From: SAR202 cluster bacterium
Lineage (GTDB): Bacteria > Chloroflexota > Dehalococcoidia > Lucifugimonadales > UBA1123
DNA: 64,000 nucleotides
Direction: 5' to 3'
NCBI GenBank assembly: GCA_030752795.1
Contig: JASMDM010000019.1
Span: 1 to 64,000 of the forward strand
The notes under the pieces were generated by a model. It was not told the DNA's origin, ran no database searches, and was given only the letters and a program-made list of their open reading frames with translations. This document shows, one piece after another, positions 45,857-54,202 of the stretch (position 1 is its first letter; every line of letters begins with the position of its first letter). Made by a program: the position numbers and the translations under genes.

Positions 45857-46486
45857 CAAAACGCGAAAGACTCGTTTTGTTGTCACTTTTGCAATCTGGG
45901 CGCTTCCACGCGTTCAACCCAGATCGACAATATCAAACCGTTCTTCACTCGCAATCACCGCTTAATTAGCATAGCAACCTGAGGGTATGCCTCAAATAAT
46001 TTCAAGGCTGTAATGCGTCGAACCCATACGGTTATTTCTGAAAAATCCACCGACCATATTATAATTGGCCGCCGAATGAGCATTAACGCCCTTTCATGTC
46101 CTCGACTGAATCTCCGCCGACGATCAACCAAGGCCACCGCACCGCAGGTCTACGCGATGCTTGTGGAGAAGCCCGCCTTCCGCGCACGATGACCCGTCAT
46201 GCAAACTTGCGGTCGCGCATCCTTATCACTCAGCCGTTTCTGCCTAACTTCGGATGACACCACGGAGTTCGGTCCCGTCAAGATGGCAATTGCGCGAAAT
46301 GAGCAGAAAGGGACGCGATCCGGCTGTTTTAAGAAGAACGACTGTTTCACGGATTCGATTGGCACAATTCTCCAACGGGCTGTCCTACCACGATGTCGCC
46401 GGGACGACAGCCCAGTCTCAATCCCGGTGGAAACGTCGTCATGGAAGTAATACACTTGTGCAATCGAAATCAGGAGGAACCCGTCG
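45857..46486. other. Divergent intergenic region
   Basis: 630 bases between lrp and the SRPBCC gene, including an AT-rich part at 45940-46090. Several short frames exist but none has recognisable content. The right end carries AGGAGG for the TTG start of the next gene. No repeat or riboswitch was identified. Confidence 0.45.
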
Positions 46487-46918
46487 TTGAAAGTCGAACT
46501 TGAAATAATGATCGAACGCCCCGTGGATGTTGTTCTCGATTACATCACCGACATCTCGAAATTCACCCAATGGGCCGAGAACGCCGTCGAAGCGGTCCAA
46601 ACGTCCGACGGCCCTGTCGGAGTTGGCACTACTTGCCGAATCGTGAACAAGACCATGGGCAAAACCTTGGAATACGAATTCGAGGTCACGGAGTTCGATC
46701 CGGGAAACCGATACACGGCCAGCAGCACGTCCGGGCCATTTCCGATGTCGATGACGTATGTTGTCGAGCAGGTGGGTGACAAGACCAAACTCCATTCGCT
46801 GACCGAAGCCGAACCGGGTGGAATCATGGCATTGGCCGGACCGCTGATGAACCGGAAGATCAAAAAGCAGTTTGAAAGCGCCCACAAGAATCTCAAGAAG
46901 CTGCTCGAATCAGGTTAG
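46487..46918 (+). CDS. SRPBCC (START/Bet v1-like) ligand-binding protein
   Basis: 143 residues starting at TTG (KVELEIMIERPVDVVLDYI), with AGGAGG about 10 bases upstream. The pattern of an N-terminal beta strand, ITDISKFTQWAENA helix, curved sheet (TASSTSGPFPMSMTYVV) and long C-terminal helix (QFESAHKNLKKLLES) is the polyketide-cyclase/SRPBCC fold, which binds a hydrophobic ligand. No catalytic residues can be assigned. It is followed 39 bases later by the [2Fe-2S]/ASKHA gene on the same strand. Confidence 0.85.
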   Translation: MKVELEIMIERPVDVVLDYITDISKFTQWAENAVEAVQTSDGPVGVGTTCRIVNKTMGKTLEYEFEVTEFDPGNRYTASSTSGPFPMSMTYVVEQVGDKTKLHSLTEAEPGGIMALAGPLMNRKIKKQFESAHKNLKKLLESG

Positions 46919-46957
46919 GGGGCAGAAGATTTGACGCCTAATACGACCAGATAGCTC

Positions 46958-48571
46958 ATGTCGCCACTACATCATTCCGGCCGAGAACTGGAACTGACCG
47001 CCGGACGGTCTCTGTTCGACTACGCCGACAACCTCGCGTTGCGTGTGCCGACGTCGTGCGCACGCACCGGTGAGTGCCACGAGTGCATCGTAGAGATCAA
47101 GCGCGGAATGGGCGCGCTCGACCCGCCAACCGAGTCGGAGCGGTTCCTGCGCGACAACTACCGCCTCGCTTGCCAGGCGCGGATCGTCGATGCCGAAGCA
47201 GACATCGAGTTCGCGGTATTGCGCCGCCAGCCGCGGATCCTGACGGATTCGATTCGACGAGACGTCGCGCTCGACCCTCGCACGACTAGATCGGGTGACG
47301 ACGTTCGGTACCTCGGCGAACGGATCGACGCCTATCGAGGCAAGATCTACGGTTTGGCTGTCGATGTCGGCACCACCACGGTCGTCATGAACCTCGTGGA
47401 CCTCGAAAGCGGGGACGTGTTGCACACGGCGTCGTTCGAGAATCCGCAGCGTTTCGGCGGCAGCGACATCATGCATCGCATCTCTTACGACGGCGGCAGT
47501 TACAACGGTGAGCTCCGCCAGGTGATGCTGTCGTCCATCAATTTCGAGATTGGCGACATGGCCCGCACACTTGGGTTTCATCGACGCAACATCTACGAGG
47601 TCGTCATCGTGGGCAACTCCACGATGCGCGACCTGGTGTTCGGACTGGACGTGCAGCCGATCGGCGAAAAACCGTACCGATCCGTGACCGAGTTGGCACT
47701 GAAGGACGGCGAACTGGAAACGACCGCCCTTTCGCGCACCGCCCTTGAGATGGATTTGAGAGTGTTCCCAGCCGCGCACGTCTATGGCGGTCCGCTCATC
47801 GGGTGCCACGTCGGCGCCGACGTCACGGCCGACCTGCTGGCGATTGGCATCGACGAGCAGGAAGACATCGTGATGATGGTCGACGTCGGGACCAACACCG
47901 AGGTCGTCATCGGGAATCGCCACCGATTGATCGCCGCGTCGTGCCCAGCCGGTCCCGCCTTCGAGGGAGGGCAGATCGCCTACGGGATGCCCGGATACGA
48001 CGGCGCCGTGGAGTCCGTGCGAATCGACAACGGCACGGCCGCCATCGAAACGATCGGTCACGCCGAACCCCAGGGAATTTGTGGTTCCGGGCTCGTCGAC
48101 CTGCTCGCGGAGCTCCGGCGCAACGATATGATCACCGAGCTCGGCGCGTTCACCGGCGGAGAGAGCGAGTTCGTTTTCGCGCCCGAAAGGCAGATGTCGT
48201 TGAGTCGGGCCGACATCAGCTCACTGGCCCAGGCCAAATCGGCCAACTACGCGGGTCAGTTCATACTTTTGCGAGAGTACGACACTCCAATCCAACAGGT
48301 GTCTGGTTTGTATCTGGCGGGAGGATTTGCCAACTACATCAACGTCGAGAACGCGTTGGGGATCGGATTCATAGCCAACTTCCCGCCCGCGAACATCACA
48401 AAAGTAGGCAATGCGGCGCTGGAGGGGGCGACGATCATGCTCCTGTCGAATGAACTCCGACAACGGGCAGAGACAATCGCCAAAGACATTACGCACGTTG
48501 AGCTCGAGTCCATCCCCGATTTCTTTGACATATTCGTCGATGGCTGCATGTTCAGGCCCATGGCGATGTAG
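46958..48571 (+). CDS. [2Fe-2S] ferredoxin-ASKHA protein, RACo/RamA-like corrinoid activator (DUF4445)
   Basis: 537 residues. The N-terminal ferredoxin-like domain has Cys34, Cys40, Cys43 and Cys72 (C-x5-C-x2-C-x28-C) for a [2Fe-2S] cluster. After a linker comes the ATPase fold of the ASKHA group: GLAVDVGTTTVVMNL (near residue 130), VIVGNSTMRDLVFG, MMVDVGTNTEVVIGN, and QGICGSGLVDLL. This is the plan of RACo and RamA, which reductively reactivate Co(II) corrinoid proteins for methyl transfer. No corrinoid protein or methyltransferase gene of that type is in the window, so the client is unknown. The start ATG is 39 bases after the SRPBCC stop. Confidence 0.88.
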   Translation: MSPLHHSGRELELTAGRSLFDYADNLALRVPTSCARTGECHECIVEIKRGMGALDPPTESERFLRDNYRLACQARIVDAEADIEFAVLRRQPRILTDSIRRDVALDPRTTRSGDDVRYLGERIDAYRGKIYGLAVDVGTTTVVMNLVDLESGDVLHTASFENPQRFGGSDIMHRISYDGGSYNGELRQVMLSSINFEIGDMARTLGFHRRNIYEVVIVGNSTMRDLVFGLDVQPIGEKPYRSVTELALKDGELETTALSRTALEMDLRVFPAAHVYGGPLIGCHVGADVTADLLAIGIDEQEDIVMMVDVGTNTEVVIGNRHRLIAASCPAGPAFEGGQIAYGMPGYDGAVESVRIDNGTAAIETIGHAEPQGICGSGLVDLLAELRRNDMITELGAFTGGESEFVFAPERQMSLSRADISSLAQAKSANYAGQFILLREYDTPIQQVSGLYLAGGFANYINVENALGIGFIANFPPANITKVGNAALEGATIMLLSNELRQRAETIAKDITHVELESIPDFFDIFVDGCMFRPMAM

Positions 48572-48631
48572 CCGTTCGACCAGTTCATCGTCCGCAACTT
48601 CAATCTTTATCCCGATCAGAGGAGAACGATC

Positions 48632-49645
48632 ATGGCGTTCAAAGTTCTCATTACCGACCACGCGTGGCCTACCACCGAGCCCGAGCAGGCCGTGCTCAGA
48701 GACGAGGTCGGCGCCGAGTCGATCGTGGCGCCTGACGCAAGCGAAGAGACCTTAGTGTCGCTCGCGACAGACGTCGATGCGATCATGACGTGCTTTGCGC
48801 AGGTGACGCCGGCGGTGCTCCAAGCCGCGACGAAATGCGTCGCGGTGGGCAGGTTCGGGGTCGGGTTCGACAACATCGCCGTCGATACAGCGACCGAGCT
48901 CGGAATGGCGGTAACGTACGTCCCCGACTACTGCGTAGACGAGGTTTCGGATCACGTCATGGCTCTGCTCTTGACCTGGAACCGACGCGTGGCGCTACTC
49001 GACAACTCGGTCAAGACCACCGGTTGGGGAAGCGTTCCTCTGACTATGCGGATCATGCGCCTTCGCGGCAAGACGCTGGGCATCATCGGGTTCGGTAGAA
49101 TCGGCAAGTCGGTGTGCGAGAAAGCGCGCGCGTTCGGCCTCGACATTCTCGTCAGTGATCCGTACGTGTCCGCTGAAATCGTTGCCGAGCGCGGCGCCCG
49201 CATGGTCGATATGGACACGCTGCTGAGCGAGTCGGAATTCGTTTCGTTGCACTCGCCGCTCACAGACGAAACGCACAACTTGATAAGTTCCCGAGAGCTG
49301 GAGTTGATGAAGTCCGACGCGTTCTTGGTCAACTGCGCCCGAGGTCCGCTGATCGACGAAAGCGCGCTATACGACGGGCTTACGTCGGGCCAGATCGCCG
49401 GCGCGGGGTTGGACGTTATGGTCGATGCCGTTCCGCCACCGGGAACGCCGCTGCTCGGTCTCGACAACATCATCATCACGCCGCACACCGCTTTCTTCTC
49501 GCAAGAAGCGACGCTCGAGTTGGAGCAGCGCGCGGCACGCGAGGTGTGCCGCGTGTTGAAGGGCGAGATGCCCGAGAACCTCGTCAACCCCGACGTTCTC
49601 AAGCATCCGAACCCGCGACACAGCCTGCCTTCGGCGACGGAGTAG
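48632..49645 (+). CDS. D-2-hydroxyacid dehydrogenase, CtBP/phosphoglycerate-dehydrogenase-like
   Basis: 337 residues. The N-terminal catalytic domain ends with VGRFGVGFDNIAVDTATELG. The NAD domain has TLGIIGFGRIGKSVCEKA (G-x-G-x-x-G). The active site shows the Arg of NCARGPLIDESAL, a Glu between, and His in IITPHTAFFSQEA. The C-terminal-binding-protein subgroup commonly reduces 2-keto acids. ATG follows AGGAG. Same strand as the RACo-like gene, 60 bases apart, and could be co-transcribed. Confidence 0.92.
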   Translation: MAFKVLITDHAWPTTEPEQAVLRDEVGAESIVAPDASEETLVSLATDVDAIMTCFAQVTPAVLQAATKCVAVGRFGVGFDNIAVDTATELGMAVTYVPDYCVDEVSDHVMALLLTWNRRVALLDNSVKTTGWGSVPLTMRIMRLRGKTLGIIGFGRIGKSVCEKARAFGLDILVSDPYVSAEIVAERGARMVDMDTLLSESEFVSLHSPLTDETHNLISSRELELMKSDAFLVNCARGPLIDESALYDGLTSGQIAGAGLDVMVDAVPPPGTPLLGLDNIIITPHTAFFSQEATLELEQRAAREVCRVLKGEMPENLVNPDVLKHPNPRHSLPSATE

Positions 49646-49651
49646 CGAGGG

Positions 49652-50356
49652 CTAGCTGGCCACCTCAATCTTCATCGCGGCCAGGCGCTCCTCGACCGCA
49701 TTGGCATCGCCGGCTCCATCGAGGGCTGAAGCCAATGCATTGCCGTTAGTCTGCCCGGGCATCTCGAGCACGCCTAGCTGCACGAGTTCGTCGATGGCCG
49801 ACGCCTGAGCTTGCATCGACTCGGTGCGTTGTTCCGTCTGCTCGAGCGCGGCGCCAAGTCCGTTCAGGTCGTCGGACACGCCGGTCATGGCCTCACGGAC
49901 TCTGACCTGAGCCTCGGCGGTGTCGTGCCGGGCCTGCACTACTTGCTGCCGGACCTCGAATGCTCCAATCTGAGCGATGAGCCGTTCTTCCACGAGGGCA
50001 ATGGACTGTTCTTCCTGCTCCAACTCCAGTATCTGTCCATCCAAGGTTTGGACTTCCTCGGATGCGACGTGACGGAGCTGCAACGCCAATCGGGCCAAAT
50101 CCTCTCGACCGGCCGTGAGCGATTGACGAGCTCGCTCCTCCAGCTCCGGCAACCTGTCACGGACTTGCGTGGTTTTGGCCTCCAACTGGATGAGAGAGGA
50201 CGCGATGTTTTCCTTAGCTCGGCGCACGCGGGCGAGCAGCTCCCTATGTTGGCTTGCTGGTTCGACGAATGCTTGGCGCGGGTCTTCCGGCGGGGCGAGC
50301 AAAGCGCGCAACCAGTCCCGCAGAATCAACCTGACGCGACGTAGGATGCTGGTCAT
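49652..50356 (-). CDS. PspA/IM30 family protein
   Basis: 234 residues from MTSILRRVRLILRDWL, with GGGGAG upstream; a longer start at 50401 is unlikely. An amphipathic N-terminal helix is followed by a long coiled coil with regular heptads (RELLARVRRAKENIASSLIQLEAK), as in PspA and Vipp1, which stabilise stressed membranes. The C-terminal quarter (LGVLEMPGQTNGNALASAL, AMKIEV) is the loose tail. It lies downstream of two membrane-protein genes on the same strand. A hairpin separates it from them. Confidence 0.9.
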   Translation of the reverse strand: MTSILRRVRLILRDWLRALLAPPEDPRQAFVEPASQHRELLARVRRAKENIASSLIQLEAKTTQVRDRLPELEERARQSLTAGREDLARLALQLRHVASEEVQTLDGQILELEQEEQSIALVEERLIAQIGAFEVRQQVVQARHDTAEAQVRVREAMTGVSDDLNGLGAALEQTEQRTESMQAQASAIDELVQLGVLEMPGQTNGNALASALDGAGDANAVEERLAAMKIEVAS

Positions 50357-50411
50357 TGCCGTGTGCTCCCCTTTTTGGTTCGGGCTTGTGCCGTTGCCCA
50401 AAATTGATGGT

Positions 50412-50442
50412 CCCCGTCAGGATCAAGTCGATCCTGACGGGG
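50412..50442 (-). terminator. Perfect 13-bp hairpin between membrane gene and pspA
   Basis: CCCCGTCAGGATC and GATCCTGACGGGG form a perfect stem around a 5-base loop. It lies 14 bases after the stop codon of the upstream membrane gene and 56 bases before the pspA start. On the minus strand only AATTTT follows, so it could end part of the transcripts or stabilise the 3' end, letting pspA be expressed separately. Confidence 0.65.
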
Positions 50443-50455
50443 TGTGCGGGGCACG

Positions 50456-51067
50456 TTAGGCGATTGCCGCGCTGTCTTGGGCGCCGTTGCCGTTCGACCG
50501 AACCGTCTTCGCGGCAGGACGCCGGAGGCTGGTGCGCCAGTAGTAGGCCGCCAGGCCACCCATCGCGGCCAGCGTGATCGATCTCAGAATCAGCGCCTTT
50601 ACCGTAGTGACGCTCGAGAGAATCTCGGGCTCCGCCAGCACGCACACGCCAGCGAAAAGCGCCACGGTCGTCACCGTGAACGGGATCGATACTTTGGGCG
50701 GCATCACAAACGCGAATGCCAAGACGACGGGATAGTAGAGGATGAAGAATGGACTCGCGAGTCCGGTCTGCTCCGACCAGAACAGCACCAGGATCGTTAT
50801 GACTCCGATGTCGATCGCGCTCGTCAGGCCGACCAACGCTGGGTTGGCGGGTCGGTCGGCGAGCAACCGGCCGTGCAAGTAGAAGTTGATCGCCATGATC
50901 GCAACGATGGGTACGATTCCCATCACGACTTGCGATTTTTCTTCCACGGTCCACAGTATCAGGACCATTCCGGCGGCCACGATGAACCATCGAGCCCAGT
51001 TGATTACGACCTGACCGTAGAAGATGTCTTCGGCCGCTTCTCGTTTTGCGTTGTTTGAGTTTTGCAT
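50456..51067 (-). CDS. Six-helix membrane protein, sensor-kinase-like N-terminal domain, paralogue A
   Basis: 203 residues with about six hydrophobic helices (WFIVAAGMVLILW, VGIVPIVAIMAINFYL, SAIDIGVITILVLFW and others) and a short cytoplasmic C-tail. The arrangement, with FYLHGRLLADRP between helices and a charged start, resembles the membrane-sensor halves found on histidine kinases, but no kinase follows. It is 3 bases from paralogue B (51070), which has the same helix order. Both sit before the pspA gene. Function unknown. Confidence 0.7.
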   Translation of the reverse strand: MQNSNNAKREAAEDIFYGQVVINWARWFIVAAGMVLILWTVEEKSQVVMGIVPIVAIMAINFYLHGRLLADRPANPALVGLTSAIDIGVITILVLFWSEQTGLASPFFILYYPVVLAFAFVMPPKVSIPFTVTTVALFAGVCVLAEPEILSSVTTVKALILRSITLAAMGGLAAYYWRTSLRRPAAKTVRSNGNGAQDSAAIA

Positions 51068-51069
51068 CT

Positions 51070-51708
51070 CTATGCCCCTTTCGCGGTCTGGAACAGAATC
51101 GCCTCTCGCGGCAGACCGGCGACCGAAGGTTCGTCGACTACATCGTCGATCGTCTCAACTCGAACGCCGTCGATCGCGGTCCGGCGATCCCGTTGGACGT
51201 TCTGGAACGCGACGCCGCACATCGCGACGCCTGCCATCATGATCATTCTGGCAGCCAGCGTGACTTCGTCGCCTGGGTCCAGCGTGGCCATCGAAATCGC
51301 GCCGTATGCAGCGGCGGAACAAGCGGCGAATCTGCTGACGATAGCGGGCGAAAACGCGACGGAAATCGCCAACAGCGCTGGGAAATAGAAAACGTAAACG
51401 TGCGAACTGAATCCGCCTTGTGCGACCACGATGAGGGAGATGACCGCGATGTCAGCAACGCTGGCGCCGTAAAGTACGTTCCTCAACACCGGCCGATTCT
51501 TCAGGAACTGGGCCTGAAGGAAGAAATTCGCGACGGCCAGACCCAGTATCAGTACGATCTGGACGCGGAGTACACCGATGCCTGCCGGGTCCCAAAGAGC
51601 CAGCAGCAAGCCCGCCACCACCAAAACCCAACGAGCGGCAATCACCACCAGTTGTCCGTGGTCCATATCCACGGTCTTGCTTGGATCGGGAATCAGATCA
51701 CGCAGCAT
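51070..51708 (-). CDS. Six-helix membrane protein, sensor-kinase-like N-terminal domain, paralogue B
   Basis: 212 residues starting at MLRDLIPDPSKTVDM (GGAGG 4 bases upstream). Helices at LVVIAARWVLVVAGLLLALW, VQIVLILGLAVANFFL and ASVADIAVISLIVV match those of paralogue A in order. A C-terminal ~40-residue charged tail (QNVQRDRRTAIDGVRVE and on) lies in the cytoplasm and could bind a partner. No histidine-kinase catalytic domain is attached. With paralogue A and PspA it may form a membrane-stress module. Function unknown. Confidence 0.72.
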   Translation of the reverse strand: MLRDLIPDPSKTVDMDHGQLVVIAARWVLVVAGLLLALWDPAGIGVLRVQIVLILGLAVANFFLQAQFLKNRPVLRNVLYGASVADIAVISLIVVAQGGFSSHVYVFYFPALLAISVAFSPAIVSRFAACSAAAYGAISMATLDPGDEVTLAARMIMMAGVAMCGVAFQNVQRDRRTAIDGVRVETIDDVVDEPSVAGLPREAILFQTAKGA

Positions 51709-52046
51709 GACGCCTCCTTTCGCTTTAAAAACCTGCGTCGATGGCGGCGACTGATCTGTCAACCGCCCCGTGACGCGATTGTGTCAGCGGCGAGAGGCAG
51801 CGCACAGTTGCAAACGTCCCAATTATCGGTGGTACGAACCAACGATGGGCGCGAGAAATCCGCGATCGAACTGAACCGCGTCGGCAGGGTGCGATTCCGA
51901 TGCGGGACGCCGCCTCGCTGAGCCTTGAACTGCGATGCGATTTGGCGTGTTACATCACGACCCTGCTGCAAGGCCGTCAACATGAATGAGATCGCCGAAG
52001 AGTTGAGGTCGAACGGGATGGCGCCGTCGAACATCTTGCCGAAAAG

Positions 52047-52997
52047 TCAGAGCTCGACTCCGACGCCTTGGTTTCTGGCTAGTTCGTAGACGTGCTTGGC
52101 CACCGCGATGTCCTCGAGCGCGATGCCTTGCGACTCGAATAGCGTGACGTCATCGTCCGAGTTGCGGCCAGGAGTCACGCCGGCAATAACCTCCGCGAGA
52201 CCGCGAACGTTCTCCCAGCGGATCACGCCCGCGTCGATCGCGGTCAGCAGGTCGCCGCATTCGGTCTTCGCTTGGGCGATGTCGTCCGTGGCGATCACAT
52301 CGGCCCGCCGGACCGCTTCGTTGTCGAGCTCACGCCGCGTGCTGCTGTTGGCGCCGGCCGCGTTTACATGGGATCCCGAATCGAGCCATTCGCCTCGGAT
52401 GACCGGCTCCGACGCGTCCGTGATCACCGGGACGATGTCGGAATCTCGGACACAGGTCTCGGCGTCTTCGACGGCGACCACCTCCACGCCAAGTCGCTCG
52501 CTCATCTCCGACGCGTAGGTCTCTCGCCGCGATTCAGTCGGGCTGAACACTTTTACGCGAACGATGTCGCGGACGGCGCAGACGGCCTCAAGCTGGCCTC
52601 GGGACTGGTAACCGGCGCCGATGACGCCGACGGTTGTTGCGTCCTCGCGCGCCATGTATTTCGTCGCGACGCCGCTGGCCGCGCCGGTTCTTATCTGGCC
52701 GAGCGCCGACGCTTCCATGATGGCCAGAAGCTCTCCGGTCTCCGTGCTCGAGAGCTGGACGTGGAACCCGCCTCGTCGACCTCCGCCGACGCCGTATGCT
52801 TTCAACCCCATGACCCCGAGCCCCGGCGCCGCGGCCGACATCATGTTGAACGCGCCGTTTGGCAACCGCAGTCTTGTCCTCGGCACGTTGGACGCTTGGC
52901 CGTCCGCCAGAGCCCGAAACCCGGCCTCCACGGCGCTGACGGCGTCGTCCATCGTGAGCAGGCTTGTGACGTCGTTCCCGGTGAGATATATAGGCAC
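52047..52997 (-). CDS. Ornithine cyclodeaminase/mu-crystallin family protein
   Basis: 316 residues starting at GTG (PIYLTGNDVTSLLTMDDAV). The NAD-binding Rossmann part shows VGVIGAGYQSRGQLEAV, and the end of the substrate lobe has DITDASEPVIRGEWL-type text (VITDASEPVIRGEW). Members are ornithine cyclodeaminase, alanine dehydrogenase and ketimine reductases. It starts 3 bases after thiD on the same strand, so it belongs to the thiamine operon transcript although no thiamine role is known. Confidence 0.88.
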   Translation of the reverse strand: MPIYLTGNDVTSLLTMDDAVSAVEAGFRALADGQASNVPRTRLRLPNGAFNMMSAAAPGLGVMGLKAYGVGGGRRGGFHVQLSSTETGELLAIMEASALGQIRTGAASGVATKYMAREDATTVGVIGAGYQSRGQLEAVCAVRDIVRVKVFSPTESRRETYASEMSERLGVEVVAVEDAETCVRDSDIVPVITDASEPVIRGEWLDSGSHVNAAGANSSTRRELDNEAVRRADVIATDDIAQAKTECGDLLTAIDAGVIRWENVRGLAEVIAGVTPGRNSDDDVTLFESQGIALEDIAVAKHVYELARNQGVGVEL

Positions 52998-53000
52998 TGG

Positions 53001-53810
53001 TCATCCTTTCCAGAATCGATGAAAGTGGTTCAACGGACCGTGTCCCGCACCCATCGGGAACGTGTTGCGTATCGCTTCCGTTACGTACTCTTTCGCCTGG
53101 GCAACGGCGTCGTGGACGCTAAGGCCGGACGCCAAACCCGCGGCGACCGCCGACGCGAACGTGCAGCCGGTGCCGTGTGTGTTCTTGGTGTCGATGCGGG
53201 TGTGCGTGAACTCGGTGAACCCGTCGCCATCGTAGAGAACGTCGGTCGCGGGTCCTTCGAGATGGCCGCCTTTGACGACCGCGCTGCCCGCCCCGAGGTC
53301 CTCCACGAGGGTTCGGGCGGCTTTGCGCGAATCATCGACGGTCCGGATTTCCATGCCGGTCAGGACTTCGGCTTCGGGCGTGTTCGGTGTCACGACCGAC
53401 GCAAGCGGCACAAGGGCGTCTCGCAACGTGACGACGGCACGCTCTTGCAGCAGCCTGTCTCCGCCTTTGGCCACCATGACCGGGTCAACAACCACCGGCG
53501 TCAGGCCGTGGCTGCGCAATTTGGCCGCGACGGTCTCGATAATCTCGGGACTGGAAAGCATCCCGGTTTTGACCGCGTCGGTTCCGATGTCGTTGATGAT
53601 CGCATCGATCTGAGATTCGATGATGCTGATCGGCAGCTCTTGCACGTCGGTCACGCCGAGCGTGTTTTGGGCGGTTATCGCGGTGATGGCCGATGTCCCG
53701 TATACGCCCAGCGCGGCGAAGGTCTTCAGGTCGGCTTGAATGCCCGCTCCGCCGCCCGAGTCGGATCCGGCGATGGTCATGGCTCGGGGTATGTTGTGGG
53801 CGTCGGGCAT
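53001..53810 (-). CDS. thiD: Hydroxymethylpyrimidine/phosphomethylpyrimidine kinase
   Basis: 269 residues of the ribokinase fold. [19 protein letters not shown] binds the pyrimidine, [13 protein letters not shown] lines the site, and [17 protein letters not shown] is the anion-hole and ATP motif. The enzyme phosphorylates HMP twice to HMP-PP for thiamine synthesis. ATG 53810 is preceded by GAGGTGAG. It is downstream of tenA and the small basic ORF, separated from that ORF by a 233-base spacer containing a REP-like repeat. In the same transcript it would finish salvage of pyrimidine imported by ThiXYZ. Confidence 0.95.
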   Translation of the reverse strand: MPDAHNIPRAMTIAGSDSGGGAGIQADLKTFAALGVYGTSAITAITAQNTLGVTDVQELPISIIESQIDAIINDIGTDAVKTGMLSSPEIIETVAAKLRSHGLTPVVVDPVMVAKGGDRLLQERAVVTLRDALVPLASVVTPNTPEAEVLTGMEIRTVDDSRKAARTLVEDLGAGSAVVKGGHLEGPATDVLYDGDGFTEFTHTRIDTKNTHGTGCTFASAVAAGLASGLSVHDAVAQAKEYVTEAIRNTFPMGAGHGPLNHFHRFWKG

Positions 53811-54043
53811 TGTGTCTCACCTCTGGATTTCCGTTTGCTTGGGTTTGTCGAGCGGTTGCGGTGGTGTATCGATTCACGGTGGAACGATCCAACGGCGGCG
53901 CCTCAACAGTGGGCATCGGTTGATTGGTCAAGGTCCTTCGACAGGCTCAGGACGAACGGATGGAGGCGGAGGTTTTGGCGGATTCTGGTGGCGTTGGAGG
54001 CTGTGCCCGCGGTTCGATTGGAGTTGTTGCAAGCCGACCGCGC
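53811..54043. repeat. Operon spacer with REP-like element
   Basis: A 233-base gap within an otherwise tight operon. GGTCCTTCGACAGGCTCAGG with GACGAACGGA (53932-53960) is a well-known intergenic repeat in many genomes, with GTCCT/AGGAC arms. Its presence suggests insertion between the small basic ORF and thiD. Confidence 0.6.
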
Positions 54044-54187
54044 CTACTTCTGTTTGGCGGCGTCGCTGCGTTTGCGAATGATGGTCAGGAGACTGCGGAC
54101 GCTCTTGCCGCTGACGCCCATCTTGCGGCGCTTTCGGCGTTTGCCTTCCCGGCGTTCCCCTTTTGTCGGCCGTTCTCGCTCTTCCAT
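54044..54187 (-). CDS. Small basic protein (47 residues), unknown
   Basis: ATG 54187 to TAG 54044, 15 bases after the tenA stop, with a CAGGGACAGGC-type leader. The predicted protein begins MEERERPTKGERREGK, has RRKRRKMGVSGKSVRS, and ends LLTIIRKRSDAAKQK. It is strongly basic (about one third Arg/Lys), with no cysteine. A frame of this length is too short to rest on size alone; support comes from its place in the thiamine operon, the spacing and an uninterrupted frame. Homologues were not recognised. A second ATG at residue 23 (MGVSGKSV) is possible. Confidence 0.5.
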   Translation of the reverse strand: MEERERPTKGERREGKRRKRRKMGVSGKSVRSLLTIIRKRSDAAKQK

Positions 54188-54202
54188 GCCTGTCCCTGCC
54201 GC

